DNA of 64,000 nucleotides from Rhizobium sp. 16-449-1b. GTDB taxonomy: Bacteria > Pseudomonadota > Alphaproteobacteria > Rhizobiales > Rhizobiaceae. The stretch is from positions 124,001 through 188,000 of the forward strand of contig NZ_JAGHMH010000006.1 in assembly GCF_017741935.1 (NCBI RefSeq), in the 5' to 3' direction. Positions 37,328 through 46,637 of the stretch are shown here, piece after piece; position 1 is the stretch's first letter, and each line of letters starts with the position of its first letter. The notes beneath the pieces were generated by a model, which saw only the letters and a list, made by a program, of their open reading frames with translations, did not search any database and was not told the origin of the DNA. A program made the position numbers and the translations under genes.

Positions 37328-37792
37328 ATGGCCAAAGAGATCATCATTCGCGAAGCCCGCCTGGACGATCTGAAGACATTGATCGCCATGTTCGCCGACG
37401 ATGATATCGGCGGGCACGGCGATACGGTTTCCGAAGACGCGCTGCCGGATTACGAACGCGCCTTCGAGACCATCGCGGCTTCTCCCGATCAAACACTGTT
37501 TGTCGCCGAACTGGCCGGCGAAGTCGTCGGCACCTTCCAGACCGCGATTACCACGACGCTGACCGGCCGCGGAACGTCCTTCATGGTCATCGAAGCCGTG
37601 CAGACGCGCAGCGACATGCGCGGCCAGGGCATCGGCGCCCGGATGATCGAATTTTGCATCGAAACGGCGAGGGCGCGTGGCTTGCCGCGCGTGCAGCTCA
37701 TCTCCAATGCCAAGCGCAAGGATGCCCATCGCTTCTATGAGCGACTTGGTTTCGAGCCCTCGCATCTCGGCTTCAAGATGGCGCTGAAATGA
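37328..37792 (+). CDS. GNAT-family N-acetyltransferase
   Basis: A 154-residue protein with QTRSDMRGQGIGARMIEFCI near 98-117 (acetyl-CoA-binding loop), and NAKRKDAHRFYERLGFEPSH near 128-147. The sequence type is that of the PhnO/aminoalkylphosphonate-like or general GNAT group. It is the second member of a tandem GNAT pair downstream of gatB. The two are not close copies, so this is unlikely to be a recent duplication. Confidence 0.85.
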   Translation: MAKEIIIREARLDDLKTLIAMFADDDIGGHGDTVSEDALPDYERAFETIAASPDQTLFVAELAGEVVGTFQTAITTTLTGRGTSFMVIEAVQTRSDMRGQGIGARMIEFCIETARARGLPRVQLISNAKRKDAHRFYERLGFEPSHLGFKMALK

Positions 37793-37897
37793 ACCCTTTT
37801 GCCTTCGGAATCACTGGACAACAGGCGCTGCTGGCGGCATAAGCGAAGGATCGAATTCTGGTCCCGCTTGCTCCCAAGGCAGGCACAAGGAAAAGAC

Positions 37898-38296
37898 ATG
37901 AAAACTCTCCTCCTGCAAATCTTCACCTGGTGGAACGGTCAGACGATCGGCACCCGCTTCGCGACCTGGCGTTTCGGCAAGCGCGTCGGCGAAGATGAAT
38001 TGGGCAACGTCTACTACGAAGGCGGCACCACCTCCTTCGGCCTTCCGCGCCGTTGGGTGATCTACAAGGGCTACGCGGACGCTTCGGCGATCCCGCCAGG
38101 CTGGCACGGCTGGATGCACTACCGCACCGACGTGCCGCCGTCCAAGGAGACCTATGTCGCCAAGGAATGGCAGAAGGGACACCGCGCCAACCCGACCGGT
38201 TCGCCGCAGGCTTACCGTCCGCCGGGCTCGCTCGCCGTTGCCGGCGAACGTCCGCGCGTGACCGGCGACTACGATGCGTGGACGCCCGGTAGCTGA
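37898..38296 (+). CDS. NDUFA12/B17.2-like complex I accessory subunit
   Basis: A 132-residue homologue of the mitochondrial NADH:ubiquinone oxidoreductase accessory subunit B17.2. Family features are FTWWNGQTIGTRFATWRFGKRVGEDELGN-type start (residues 8-36), YYEGGTTSFGLPRRWVIYKGYADASAIPPGWHGWMHY, and a Pro-rich end. It probably sits on the peripheral arm of complex I; alphaproteobacteria are the only bacteria that usually have it. It lies outside a nuo operon, as is normal. AAGGAAAAG precedes the ATG, and a strong terminator follows. Confidence 0.9.
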   Translation: MKTLLLQIFTWWNGQTIGTRFATWRFGKRVGEDELGNVYYEGGTTSFGLPRRWVIYKGYADASAIPPGWHGWMHYRTDVPPSKETYVAKEWQKGHRANPTGSPQAYRPPGSLAVAGERPRVTGDYDAWTPGS

Positions 38297-38349
38297 TCGC
38301 AGCCAGTCCGGCCCGGTTTTTGGCCACAATTGACCTATACCCGCAGAAT

Positions 38350-38378
38350 GGCCGCAGACACTGCGGCCTTCTATTTTT
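38350..38378 (+). terminator. Rho-independent terminator of the B17.2-like gene
   Basis: Perfect 8-bp stem GGCCGCAG / CTGCGGCC with a 3-base loop, followed by TTCTATTTTT. Confidence 0.85.
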
Positions 38379-38402
38379 GAAATGCGGTGGAGACGGAAAG
38401 AT

Positions 38403-38834
38403 ATGAAGCTTCTCACGCGGAACCCCGTCCTGCGTGCCGCCGGCATTGCCCTGGCGCTTGGCTCGTCCTTCCTGCCGCAGACGGTTTTCGCCGCCCGCAT
38501 CGACAATCCTGTCGCCGTCTTTTCCGGCCTCGACAAGATCACCGGCCGCATCACCACCTTCGATGTCTATGTGAACGAAACGGTGCAGTTCGGCGCGCTG
38601 CAGGTGACGCCGAAGGCATGCTATTCGCGTGACCAGAGCGAAGTGCAGAAGATCGACGGCTTTGTCGAAGTCGACGAGATCACGCTGGACCGCAAGATCC
38701 GCCGCATCTTCACCGGCTGGATGTTCGCCGACAGCCCCGGCCTCAACGCCGTCGAGCACCCGATCTATGACGTCTGGCTGAAGGACTGCAAGGCGACGTC
38801 GGACGTGCCTGCGCCCGACGCCAAGACGAACTAA
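38403..38834 (+). CDS. DUF2155 family exported protein
   Basis: A 143-residue protein with a signal peptide (about 1-30, ending VFAAR). The DUF2155 core follows: AVFSGLDKITGRITTFDVYV, VTPKACYSRD, and RIFTGWMFADSPGLNAVEHPIYDVWLKDC. Two Cys (in KACYS and KDCKA) could form a disulphide. The family is alphaproteobacterial and its genes often lie near the B17.2 homologue, as here; the role is unknown. An in-frame ATG seven codons upstream is less likely because the signal peptide starts at this one. Confidence 0.88.
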   Translation: MKLLTRNPVLRAAGIALALGSSFLPQTVFAARIDNPVAVFSGLDKITGRITTFDVYVNETVQFGALQVTPKACYSRDQSEVQKIDGFVEVDEITLDRKIRRIFTGWMFADSPGLNAVEHPIYDVWLKDCKATSDVPAPDAKTN

Positions 38835-38843
38835 CCTCTGCGA

Positions 38844-39773
38844 TTATGCCGAGGGTTTCTTGCGCGAAAACATTCCCTTGAGGGCCCGCAATAGCGCTGC
38901 TCCCGCGACAAGAACAAGCACGCCGGCCTTCTTGAAGAAAACGGCCGCCATTGCGAGCAGCCCGACTTTGGCCGCGACCTTCGCGCCGGCACCGGCGGCG
39001 ATCATGCCCGCCATGCCGTAGGCCGCCAGCTTGTCTCCGCTTTCATAGTCTTTGTAGGTCTTGCCGCTGTCGAATTTGACCATGGTCAGAACGTCGGGGA
39101 CGGCGGACTGAATTTCCTTCAGCTGGTCCATTCCCGCGACGAAATTAAACATGAAGACGCCTTCGCGCCCAAAGACGCGCACGGAATAGTTCAGCGTGTG
39201 CGGCTGACTCATGTCGTCTCCGAAGATGAGATCACGGGCCCAATGCAGCGCATGCGCGGATTGGTCGTAATGCGGGGGTGAAGCCCAGCCGACGAGCGTG
39301 ATCTTCTCGAAACCCTGCTTCTCGCGTTCCGGATTGGTTTCCGCGATCGAGTCCTTGATGTTGCGGAGCAGTTCGTCGTAGTCGGTGGATGCGGCATCCA
39401 CGTCGGAGACGTAGCCGTCAGCACTGTATTCGACGACGGAGCCCCATGATCCGCCCTCAACCGGAGCGTATTTGGCGGGGAAGACCATCCCCATCGTTCC
39501 TTCGCCCGCTTGTGGCGGATTGCCCCAGATGTCGACGATCACGCGGCGAGCGTCGGCCGGGCTGAGATAGTAAAATTGCTCGGGAATATCGAGGGTGGCG
39601 TTCGCGCCGGGAATCTTGATCGCGCCTTGCTGAAAGTCGATCTTTTCCAGGATAGCCTTGTCGGCATCTCCGAAACGATCCGCACCTGGAAACATCTCCT
39701 GATATGGTTTCGCCTGAGCCAGCGTTGCTGCCAGAACGAAGAGGGACGTCAGCGCGGCAATTTTCAACTTCAT
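38844..39773 (-). CDS. DUF2167 family membrane-anchored protein
   Basis: A 309-residue protein with an N-terminal signal peptide (MKLKIAALTSLFVLAATLAQA), a large periplasmic domain of the DUF2167 type (FYYLSPADARRVIVDIWGNPP, VGWASPPHYDQSAHALHWA), and C-terminal hydrophobic helices (AAKVGLLAMAAVFFKKAGVLVL) with a basic end. Homologues in Proteobacteria and Bacteroidetes have no settled function. It stands convergent with the DUF2155 gene, 9 bases apart. The start is placed at the signal peptide, not at an upstream in-frame ATG. Confidence 0.82.
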   Translation of the reverse strand: MKLKIAALTSLFVLAATLAQAKPYQEMFPGADRFGDADKAILEKIDFQQGAIKIPGANATLDIPEQFYYLSPADARRVIVDIWGNPPQAGEGTMGMVFPAKYAPVEGGSWGSVVEYSADGYVSDVDAASTDYDELLRNIKDSIAETNPEREKQGFEKITLVGWASPPHYDQSAHALHWARDLIFGDDMSQPHTLNYSVRVFGREGVFMFNFVAGMDQLKEIQSAVPDVLTMVKFDSGKTYKDYESGDKLAAYGMAGMIAAGAGAKVAAKVGLLAMAAVFFKKAGVLVLVAGAALLRALKGMFSRKKPSA

Positions 39774-39840
39774 GAACAATACTCCCGTTAAAGGCGCGAC
39801 AATAGGCGACTTGGGGGTAACGTCAACGTGAACGTGTATT

Positions 39841-40461
39841 TTATTGTGCAAAAGACAGATGCGGCGAATCCATCGCAGTGGCGAGCATGTGCTCGTACTC
39901 GTCCTTCGGAACGTCGATGGCGCCGAAGGTCTTCAGGTGCTCCGTGGTGAACTGGGTGTCGAGCAACACGAAACCATTCTCCTTCAGCCGCTCCACCAGA
40001 TGCACGAGGCAGATCTTCGATGCGTCCGTGCGCCGCGAGAACATGCTCTCGCCGAAGAAGGCGGCACCAAGCGACACGCCGTAAAGCCCGCCCACAAGCT
40101 GATCGCCGTCCCAGGCCTCGACGGTATGGGCGTGTCCCATGCGGAAGAGCGATGCGTAGAGCGACCTGATCGTCTGGTTGATCCAGGTGCTCGGGCGCCC
40201 CGACGTTTCCTCCGCGCAGGCCGCGATCACGGCCTCGAAGTCATGGTCGAAGCGGATCTCGAACGGTTTGCGCCGGATGGTCTTGGCGAGGCTTTTGGAG
40301 ATGTGGAAATCATTGAGCGGCAGAACGCCGCGAAGATCGGGCTCGACCCAGAAGATCTCGGGATCGTCAGCCGATTCGGCCATCGGGAAAAGCCCGATGG
40401 AATAGGCGCGCAGGAGAATTTCCGGTGTGATGCCTGGAGATTTCCTGCGCGACCCTGCCAT
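39841..40461 (-). CDS. aat: Leucyl/phenylalanyl-tRNA--protein transferase
   Basis: A 206-residue enzyme of the N-degron pathway that adds Leu or Phe to proteins with N-terminal Arg or Lys for ClpAP degradation. The motifs [52 protein letters not shown] and [16 protein letters not shown] are all present, and the length is typical of alphaproteobacteria. It starts 5 bases after the accC stop, so it is the last gene of the leftward aroQ-accB-accC-aat run. Confidence 0.93.
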   Translation of the reverse strand: MAGSRRKSPGITPEILLRAYSIGLFPMAESADDPEIFWVEPDLRGVLPLNDFHISKSLAKTIRRKPFEIRFDHDFEAVIAACAEETSGRPSTWINQTIRSLYASLFRMGHAHTVEAWDGDQLVGGLYGVSLGAAFFGESMFSRRTDASKICLVHLVERLKENGFVLLDTQFTTEHLKTFGAIDVPKDEYEHMLATAMDSPHLSFAQ

Positions 40462-40466
40462 TGCGG

Positions 40467-41813
40467 TTAAGCCGGCTTGCTGGCCAGATAGTTTTCCAGC
40501 CAGTGAATGTCGTAATCGCCGTTGGCGATGTCCTGGTTGTCGACCAGATCCTGGAAGAGCGGCAGCGTCGTCTTGATGCCGTCTACGACGAACTCGTCAA
40601 GCGCACGACGCAGACGCATCATGCATTCGACGCGGGTGCGGCCGTGCACGATGAGCTTGCCGATCAGGCTGTCGTAGTAGGGCGGGATCTTGTAGCCCTG
40701 ATAGACACCCGAATCGATGCGCACGCCGAGACCGCCAGGTGCATGGAAATGCGTGATCGTGCCGGGCGAGGGCACGAAGGTGCGCGCGTCCTCGGCGTTG
40801 ATGCGGCATTCGATGGCATGGCCATGGAAGTGGATCTCATCCTGGGTGACGGACAGACCGCCGCCGGAGGCGACACGGATCTGTTCGTGTACCAGGTCGA
40901 TGCCGGTGATCGCTTCGGTGATCGGATGCTCGACCTGAAGACGGGTGTTCATTTCGATGAAATAGAACTCGCCGTTTTCGTAGAGGAACTCGATCGTGCC
41001 GGCGCCGCGATACTTCAGCTTCTTCATGGCGTCGGCGCAAACCTGGCCGATCTTCATGCGCTGTTCGACGTTGAGGGCAGGCGAGTTGGCTTCTTCCCAG
41101 ACCTTCTGGTGGCGGCGCTGCAGCGAGCAGTCGCGTTCACCGAGATGGATGGCATTGCCTTCGCCGTCACCGAACACCTGGATTTCGATGTGCCGCGGCT
41201 TGCCGAGGTACTTTTCCATGTAGACGGCTTCGTTGCCGAATGCGGCAGCTGCTTCGGTACGGGCGGTCGACCAGGCTTCGATCACGTCGTCAGCGCTCTT
41301 GGCGACCTTCATGCCGCGTCCGCCACCACCGGCGGTGGCCTTGATCAGCACGGGATAACCGATTTCGGCGGCCGTCTTGATGGCCTCTTCCTCGGTCTTC
41401 ACTTCGCCGTCGGAACCGGGAACCACGGGGATGCCGAGTTCCTGCGCCGTCGTCTTGGCGGTGATCTTGTCGCCCATGATGCGGATGTGTTCCGCGGTCG
41501 GGCCGATGAAGGTGATGCCGTGCGCTTCGAGGATCTCGGCGAACTTGGCGTTCTCCGACAGGAAGCCGTAGCCGGGGTGTACAGCGTCGGCGCCGGTGAT
41601 CTCGCAGGCAGCAACGATCTGATGAATGTTCAGATAGCTGTCGCGCGATGGCGGCGGGCCGATGCAGACGCTTTCGTCGGCCAGGCGCACATGCATGGCG
41701 TCGGCATCGGCGGTCGAGTGAACGACGACGCAGGGAATACCGAGCTCCTTGCAGGCACGAAGCACGCGAAGGGCAATTTCCCCGCGGTTGGCGATGAGGA
41801 TTTTCGAGACCAT
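40467..41813 (-). CDS. accC: Acetyl-CoA carboxylase biotin carboxylase subunit
   Basis: A 448-residue ATP-grasp enzyme that carboxylates the biotin on AccB, the first half of malonyl-CoA synthesis. The start [20 protein letters not shown] is canonical, ATP-grasp motif [11 protein letters not shown] lies near 160, the metal/bicarbonate region GTIEFLYE...[15 protein letters not shown] lies near 275-300, and RIDSGVY near 360. An in-frame extension upstream lies in the accB intergenic gap and is rejected. accB ends 10 bases upstream. Confidence 0.95.
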   Translation of the reverse strand: MVSKILIANRGEIALRVLRACKELGIPCVVVHSTADADAMHVRLADESVCIGPPPSRDSYLNIHQIVAACEITGADAVHPGYGFLSENAKFAEILEAHGITFIGPTAEHIRIMGDKITAKTTAQELGIPVVPGSDGEVKTEEEAIKTAAEIGYPVLIKATAGGGGRGMKVAKSADDVIEAWSTARTEAAAAFGNEAVYMEKYLGKPRHIEIQVFGDGEGNAIHLGERDCSLQRRHQKVWEEANSPALNVEQRMKIGQVCADAMKKLKYRGAGTIEFLYENGEFYFIEMNTRLQVEHPITEAITGIDLVHEQIRVASGGGLSVTQDEIHFHGHAIECRINAEDARTFVPSPGTITHFHAPGGLGVRIDSGVYQGYKIPPYYDSLIGKLIVHGRTRVECMMRLRRALDEFVVDGIKTTLPLFQDLVDNQDIANGDYDIHWLENYLASKPA

Positions 41814-41823
41814 GACGTCCGCC

Positions 41824-42306
41824 TTATTCGACGACCACGAGAGCTTGGCCGTATTCGACGGGGCTGCCGTCCTCGACAAGAATTTCAACGACCTTGCCCG
41901 ACTTCGGGGCAGGGATCTGGTTCATCGTCTTCATCGCTTCGATGATGAGCAGCGTCTGGCCTTCCTTGACCGTCGCGCCAACTTCGATGAATGCACGCGC
42001 GCCCGGAGCCGGTGCCATGTAGGCGGTGCCAACCATCGGTGCGGAAACCGTGTTGGCCGGGTTGCGGGCCGGTGCGGCGGAAGCGGCAGGCGCTGCGCCA
42101 GCAGCCGGAGCTGCAATCGCTGCCGGAGCGGCGGCGTAAGCAGGCGCTGCCATTGGCGCCTGGATATACTGGGTGTTGCCGGCGCGCGAAACGCGGATAC
42201 GCAGATCGTCCTGCTCGACTTCAATCTCGGTCAGATCCGTGTCGTTGAGGATGTTCGCGAGATCGCGGATCAGTGCCTGGTCGATACCGTTCTTTTTTTC
42301 AGCCAT
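41824..42306 (-). CDS. accB: Biotin carboxyl carrier protein of acetyl-CoA carboxylase
   Basis: A 160-residue carrier. The N-terminal helical segment ([23 protein letters not shown]) is followed by an Ala/Pro-rich flexible linker (about 50-85) and the biotinyl domain, with the biotinylated Lys in EAMKTMN near residue 125. It is co-transcribed with accC, the usual accBC order, and preceded by aroQ, also common in bacteria. Confidence 0.95.
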   Translation of the reverse strand: MAEKKNGIDQALIRDLANILNDTDLTEIEVEQDDLRIRVSRAGNTQYIQAPMAAPAYAAAPAAIAAPAAGAAPAASAAPARNPANTVSAPMVGTAYMAPAPGARAFIEVGATVKEGQTLLIIEAMKTMNQIPAPKSGKVVEILVEDGSPVEYGQALVVVE

Positions 42307-42324
42307 GAGTTTTGCCCTGTCTTT

Positions 42325-42762
42325 TTATGCGGTGACGTTCTTTAGCGCGTGGAGCGCCAGAATGTAGCTATATGGTCCGAAGCCGGCGATGACACCCTTT
42401 GCAGCGGGCGCGATCATCGACTTGTGGCGAAATTCTTCCCGCGCATGCACGTTGGAGATATGGAGCTCTACAACGGGAATGGAAATGGCGCGGATCGCAT
42501 CATGTAGCGCAACCGAGGTGTGCGTGTAGGCGCCGGCGTTGATCGCAACGCCGATGGCCTTGTCGCCGGCTTCGTGCAGCCAGTCGACGAGCTGACCTTC
42601 ATGGTTGCTTTGACGGAAATCGATATCGACGCCAAGCTCTCGCCCGGCCGACTTGCAGTCCGCCTCGATGTCCTGAAGCGTCTTGCCACCGTAAATGCCG
42701 GGCTCTCTTTTGCCGAGCATGTTCAGGTTTGGCCCGTTCAGGACGAAAATGGTTTGCGTCAT
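42325..42762 (-). CDS. aroQ: 3-dehydroquinate dehydratase, type II
   Basis: A 145-residue type II enzyme of the shikimate pathway. GPNLNMLGKREPGIYGGKTL at about 8-27 holds the catalytic Arg/Tyr, QSNHEGQLVDWLHEA follows, NAGAYTHTSVALHDAI near 75-90, and VELHISNVHAREEFRHKS with the catalytic His near 100. A TTG five codons upstream in frame is possible; the ATG gives the family length. It heads the aroQ-accB-accC-aat run. Confidence 0.94.
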   Translation of the reverse strand: MTQTIFVLNGPNLNMLGKREPGIYGGKTLQDIEADCKSAGRELGVDIDFRQSNHEGQLVDWLHEAGDKAIGVAINAGAYTHTSVALHDAIRAISIPVVELHISNVHAREEFRHKSMIAPAAKGVIAGFGPYSYILALHALKNVTA

Positions 42763-42905
42763 CGAGTGTTCCGTCAAATGTGCGAGGGCAACCTATAGAC
42801 TCACCAAAGGCTTAATGAAAGCCCTTTGGGCAAGGCATCAGGAATCGCGCCATTTTGTCCACATGGCTGAAGCACCGGGATTTTGGCAATTTGATGGGGG
42901 CCGGT

Positions 42906-43664
42906 TCAGCAGCTGGTCTTGCCGCAGGTCCGCATGTTCTTGACCTTGGTCTCGAGGTCGTCATAGCCGACCGCGCCCTGCACCAGCTCGTTGCCGATCA
43001 CATAGGACGGCGTGCCCGTTATGCCGAGGTTCTGCGCCAGTGAGTAGGTTTCCTGCACGGAAGCGTCGCTCGGGCTCTTGGCCATCTCCGCCCGGATCTG
43101 CTTTTCGCTGACACCGAGAGACTGAGCCGCTTCGATGGCGCTCGCCTCGTCGGCGCGTCCGTCGCTGCCGAGAAGCGCGACGTGGAACTTGCTGTACTTC
43201 TCCGGAGCGATCTTGCGGAAGGCATCGGACACCTTGTGGGCGGCAACCGATTCCGGTCCGAGGATCGGGAATTCCTTGAGCACGAAGCGGACGTTCGGGT
43301 CCTTCTTCAGCATGGTCTGCATGTCGGTCAGCGCGTGGCGGCAGTAACCGCAATTGTAGTCGAAGAACTCGACGATCGTAACGTCGCCCTTCGGGTTGCC
43401 GATCGTCATGTCGTATTTGGAATCGAAGATTGTCGCCTTGTTTTCCGAGATCGTCGCATTGGCCTTCACCAGGCGTGCGGTCTCCTGCTTCTTCTGCAGC
43501 GCCTCCTGCACGTCGAGCATGATCTCCGGGTTCTCGATCAGATACTGCTTGATGAACTCGCCGAACTCCTTCTTCTGCGCATCATCCAGTGCCGCGGCCG
43601 GCTGGGCGGAGACTACGGAGGCGGTCAGCGCGAGCGCCGTGAAGATTTTCGGGAGAATGGCCAT
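42906..43664 (-). CDS. DsbA-family thiol:disulphide oxidoreductase
   Basis: A 252-residue exported thioredoxin-fold protein. The signal peptide ends near AAA/LDD at residue 26. An N-terminal helical region (FIKQYLIENPEIMLDVQEAL) marks the ScsM/Com1-type, dimerising branch. The active site CGYC lies at 105-108 in VEFFDYNCGYCRHAL, with the cis-Pro loop GITGTPSYVIG near 218. A second cysteine pair sits at the extreme C-terminus (CGKTSC, 247 and 252). It probably acts in disulphide formation or reduction in the periplasm and is monocistronic. Confidence 0.9.
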   Translation of the reverse strand: MAILPKIFTALALTASVVSAQPAAALDDAQKKEFGEFIKQYLIENPEIMLDVQEALQKKQETARLVKANATISENKATIFDSKYDMTIGNPKGDVTIVEFFDYNCGYCRHALTDMQTMLKKDPNVRFVLKEFPILGPESVAAHKVSDAFRKIAPEKYSKFHVALLGSDGRADEASAIEAAQSLGVSEKQIRAEMAKSPSDASVQETYSLAQNLGITGTPSYVIGNELVQGAVGYDDLETKVKNMRTCGKTSC

Positions 43665-43875
43665 GATATCCTCGTCTTTGCAGGTGATGTCGGTCGTTCA
43701 ATGCTTCGGGTATCACAGTCCGATGATCGGAACGCAATGCGAAGCAGCAAAAATACGGCGCATCCCGGCCTATTGAAACAGGAATTCTCGCGTTCGTAAT
43801 CTGGTCGCGGGATTGTGAAGATCTCACTAATGCGGCATTTGTCGGGCCGCAAATCGAGCCGAAAGAGAAGAACCC

Positions 43876-45033
43876 TTGTTTTCCATTTCCAAACGCAGTG
43901 CAGTCGAGCCGTTTCACGCAATGGATGTTCTGGCGGAAGCGACGCGGCGGCGCGCAAGTGGCCGGCCGGTGATCTCGATGGCTGTGGGCCAACCCTCGCA
44001 TCCGGCACCCCGCGCCGCACTCGATGCGGCGAAGGCGGCCCTCGATGACGGCAGGATCGGCTACACCGACGCGCTCGGCATCCTGCGCCTGAAGGACGCT
44101 CTGGCAACGCATTATCGCACCCGGCACGGGCTGGACATCGACCCGGCGCGTATCGCGATCACGACAGGCTCGTCCGCCGGCTTCAACCTCGCATTCCTGT
44201 CGCTCTTCGATGCCGGTGATGCGGTGGCCATCGCCAGGCCCGGCTATCCCGCATACCGCAACATCCTCGGCGCGCTTGGCCTGCGGGTCATCGAAGTGCC
44301 CGTCACCGCCGAAACGCATTTCACGCTGACGCCCGAAAGCATCGAGGCAGCCCAGAAGGAAAGCGGCATCCGGCTGAAGGGCGTTCTCCTTGCAAGCCCG
44401 GCAAACCCCACCGGCACCGTGACGGGCCGCAAGGCGCTTGCCGAACTGGCGGACTATTGCTCGGCCAATTCGATCGCCTTCATTTCCGACGAGATCTATC
44501 ACGGCCTCACCTTCGCCGGCGAGGAGACGAGCGCGCTCGAACTGACCGACGAAGCGATCGTCATCAATTCGTTCTCGAAATATTATTGCATGACCGGCTG
44601 GCGCATCGGCTGGATGGTGCTGCCCGACCGCCTCGTGCGCCCGATCGAGCGGGTCGCTCAAAGCCTCTATATCTCGGCACCGGAACTGTCGCAGATCGCC
44701 GCCACTGCTGCGCTTGGCGCTTCCGCCGAGCTCGACGTCTATAAGGCAAGCTACGCGGCCAACCGTGACTTCCTGATGCGGCGTCTGCCGGACATGGGCC
44801 TTACGATCGCCTCGCCGATGGATGGCGCTTTCTACGCCTATGTGGACGTGACGCGCTTCACCAATGACAGCATGGAATTCGCCAAGCGGATGCTGGCGGA
44901 GATCGATGTTGCGGCGACACCGGGCCTCGATTTCGATCCGCTGGAAGGGCACCGTGCCATGCGCATGTCCTACGCCGGCTCCGAGGCAGAGATCGCCGAG
45001 GCGGTCGAGCGTATGGCGGGCTGGCTCAAGTAA
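43876..45033 (+). CDS. PLP-dependent class I/II aminotransferase
   Basis: A 385-residue fold-type I aminotransferase. ISMAVGQPSHPAP near 33, TTGSSAGFNLAFLSLFDAGD near 96, ASPANPTGTV near 176 and FISDEIYHGLTF near 205 are typical. The PLP lysine lies in INSFSKYYCMTGWRIGW near 237, and the substrate-carboxylate Arg near 360 (HRAMRMSYAG). The start is a TTG with GAAAGAGAAG upstream. The substrate is not evident; the branch resembles aspartate/aromatic aminotransferases. It is divergent from the DsbA-like gene. Confidence 0.88.
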   Translation: MFSISKRSAVEPFHAMDVLAEATRRRASGRPVISMAVGQPSHPAPRAALDAAKAALDDGRIGYTDALGILRLKDALATHYRTRHGLDIDPARIAITTGSSAGFNLAFLSLFDAGDAVAIARPGYPAYRNILGALGLRVIEVPVTAETHFTLTPESIEAAQKESGIRLKGVLLASPANPTGTVTGRKALAELADYCSANSIAFISDEIYHGLTFAGEETSALELTDEAIVINSFSKYYCMTGWRIGWMVLPDRLVRPIERVAQSLYISAPELSQIAATAALGASAELDVYKASYAANRDFLMRRLPDMGLTIASPMDGAFYAYVDVTRFTNDSMEFAKRMLAEIDVAATPGLDFDPLEGHRAMRMSYAGSEAEIAEAVERMAGWLK

Positions 45034-45043
45034 AGCGAGATAA

Positions 45044-45093
45044 TTTCAAGGCGCTGCAGGCGTTTGCGGACTCATTTTCTGAGCGCCTTGAAA
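45044..45093. repeat. Inverted repeat between convergent genes
   Basis: Perfect 12-bp arms TTTCAAGGCGCT / AGCGCCTTGAAA around a 26-base loop. It lies between the aminotransferase and the converging reductase, so terminator activity in either direction is possible. It also looks like a small palindromic repeat unit. Confidence 0.55.
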
Positions 45094-45121
45094 GAGCATT
45101 GTGAAATCGGAGGCCGGCCAT

Positions 45122-46126
45122 TCAGGCCGGCTTGCAGTTCTCGCGATCGAGCTGCGAGACCATCGCCAGCAAGGTTTCCGAAACCGGGGTCGGCACCGAG
45201 GCGAGCCTGCCGAGAACCACGACCATGCCGACCAGCGGCGTGATCTCCAGCGCCTTTCCAGCAAGCAGGTCCTGCAGCATCGAGGTGCGGACCGGGCCGA
45301 TCTGGCTCGCCTGCTCGAGGCGCTCTTCCACCGACATGCCGACATTGGCCCCAAGCGCCTCGCCAACCGCCTTGACCTCCTTCATCACCTTGCCGATCTG
45401 GTCGGTGACAGCCACGTCGGCCATGAGGTCGGACATGGTAGAGCGCGTCAGCGCACTGATGGGGTTGAACGACGCATTGCCCATCAGCTTGCTCCAGATA
45501 TCGTTGCGGATCTCCGACGATAACGTGATGTTGAGATCGGCCTTCTGCAGCAGAGTCTGGATGGCCTCGAGATCAGCCGTGATCTCACCGGAGGGCTCGC
45601 CCAGGATGAAGCGGCCCTTGTTGCTGAGCTTGATATGTCCAGGCTGACTGACCTCCGCTCCCTGATGCGCGACGCAACCGATGACCCGGTGCGGGCCGAC
45701 AAGTCTCCAGAGCGCACCGCCTTCATCGAGCTCCTCGAATTGCAGCTCGGCGAATTCAGGGTGGTCGTCGCGGTGGAAATACCACCACGGAATCCCGTTG
45801 AGGATCATCAGGACGCGTGTGTCGTCTTTCAACAGCTTCGCCATGCCCTCTGCGGCGGCGCTGAGTTGATGTCCCTTGAGTCCGGTGATGACCAGATCCT
45901 GCGGCGGAAGATCGGCCGGATTGTCCGTGGCCGTTACCTTCACGTTGATCGGTGTCTCAGCGCCTGCTTCATGCAGCGTCAGACCCTCGCGGCGGATGGC
46001 ATCGAGATGCGCGCCGCGCGCGATGACCGACACCGTGACGTCACTTCCCAGCGACGCCGCGATCTTGGTGGCGATCATCCCGCCCAGCGCACCGGCGCCA
46101 AAAATGCAGATGGTCTTGATGGTCAT
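45122..46126 (-). CDS. Ketopantoate reductase-like (PanE/ApbA) NADP-dependent reductase
   Basis: A 334-residue protein with the N-terminal NADP-binding Rossmann motif FGAGALGGMIATK near 9-21 and the C-terminal ApbA domain containing IWSKLMGNASFNPISALT near 207-224. The Lys and Asn residues there match the catalytic set of PanE. Paralogues of this family are common, and many reduce other 2-oxo acids, so the pantothenate role is not assured. It is slightly longer than E. coli PanE and monocistronic. Confidence 0.82.
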   Translation of the reverse strand: MTIKTICIFGAGALGGMIATKIAASLGSDVTVSVIARGAHLDAIRREGLTLHEAGAETPINVKVTATDNPADLPPQDLVITGLKGHQLSAAAEGMAKLLKDDTRVLMILNGIPWWYFHRDDHPEFAELQFEELDEGGALWRLVGPHRVIGCVAHQGAEVSQPGHIKLSNKGRFILGEPSGEITADLEAIQTLLQKADLNITLSSEIRNDIWSKLMGNASFNPISALTRSTMSDLMADVAVTDQIGKVMKEVKAVGEALGANVGMSVEERLEQASQIGPVRTSMLQDLLAGKALEITPLVGMVVVLGRLASVPTPVSETLLAMVSQLDRENCKPA

Positions 46127-46201
46127 GAAATCCTATCTCGCAATCACTTGACCGCGTAGAGATAGGCCATCCGGCCTCGAAGGCGAATGATTTTTTGGTG
46201 T

Positions 46202-46414
46202 TCAGCGATCGCCCGGCAGCAACTCGCTGCGACGCAATTCGTCGATCGCGCTCACCGCGTCCTCTGCCGACCAGCCGGCCTTCAGAGCAGCGGAAATCAT
46301 CCGCAACTCGGCCTCGGCCTCGATCTGCAGGAAGAGCGGTTCAAGCGCTTCCTGAGCGGTCACGACATGGTCTTTCGGAGGGGCTATCGACTGGCTGGAA
46401 GCGAGCATAGGCAT
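46202..46414 (-). CDS. 70-residue hypothetical protein
   Basis: Starts MPMLASSQSIAPPKDHVVTA; after a polar N-terminus comes a compact helical domain (EALEPLFLQIEAEAELRMISAALKAGWSAEDAVSAIDELRR) with the feel of a UBA-like or helix-loop-helix bundle. GAGAGGAG lies about 10 bases upstream of the ATG on the minus strand. It lies 75 bases downstream of nothing on its strand, between the PanE-like gene and divergent ftsZ2. The function is unknown. Confidence 0.6.
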   Translation of the reverse strand: MPMLASSQSIAPPKDHVVTAQEALEPLFLQIEAEAELRMISAALKAGWSAEDAVSAIDELRRSELLPGDR

Positions 46415-46637
46415 CTGCGCGGTACTCCTCTCTTTATGGGCAGGCGGGCTTTCTTTTTAGCTGGCTTGAATCGACCTAATGCGCCAACCTCAAAAAAGGT
46501 TCCGGATAAATTTTAGAAAAGCCTGCATCTTGTTCTTTCGCCCCGCCTCTGCCTTCTTGCGCCCATAGGCTGATGCGCGATTCGGGTCCCGATAAAGCGG
46601 TGGAGCCCACGAAAGAATGCGCACGAAGGAGATTGCG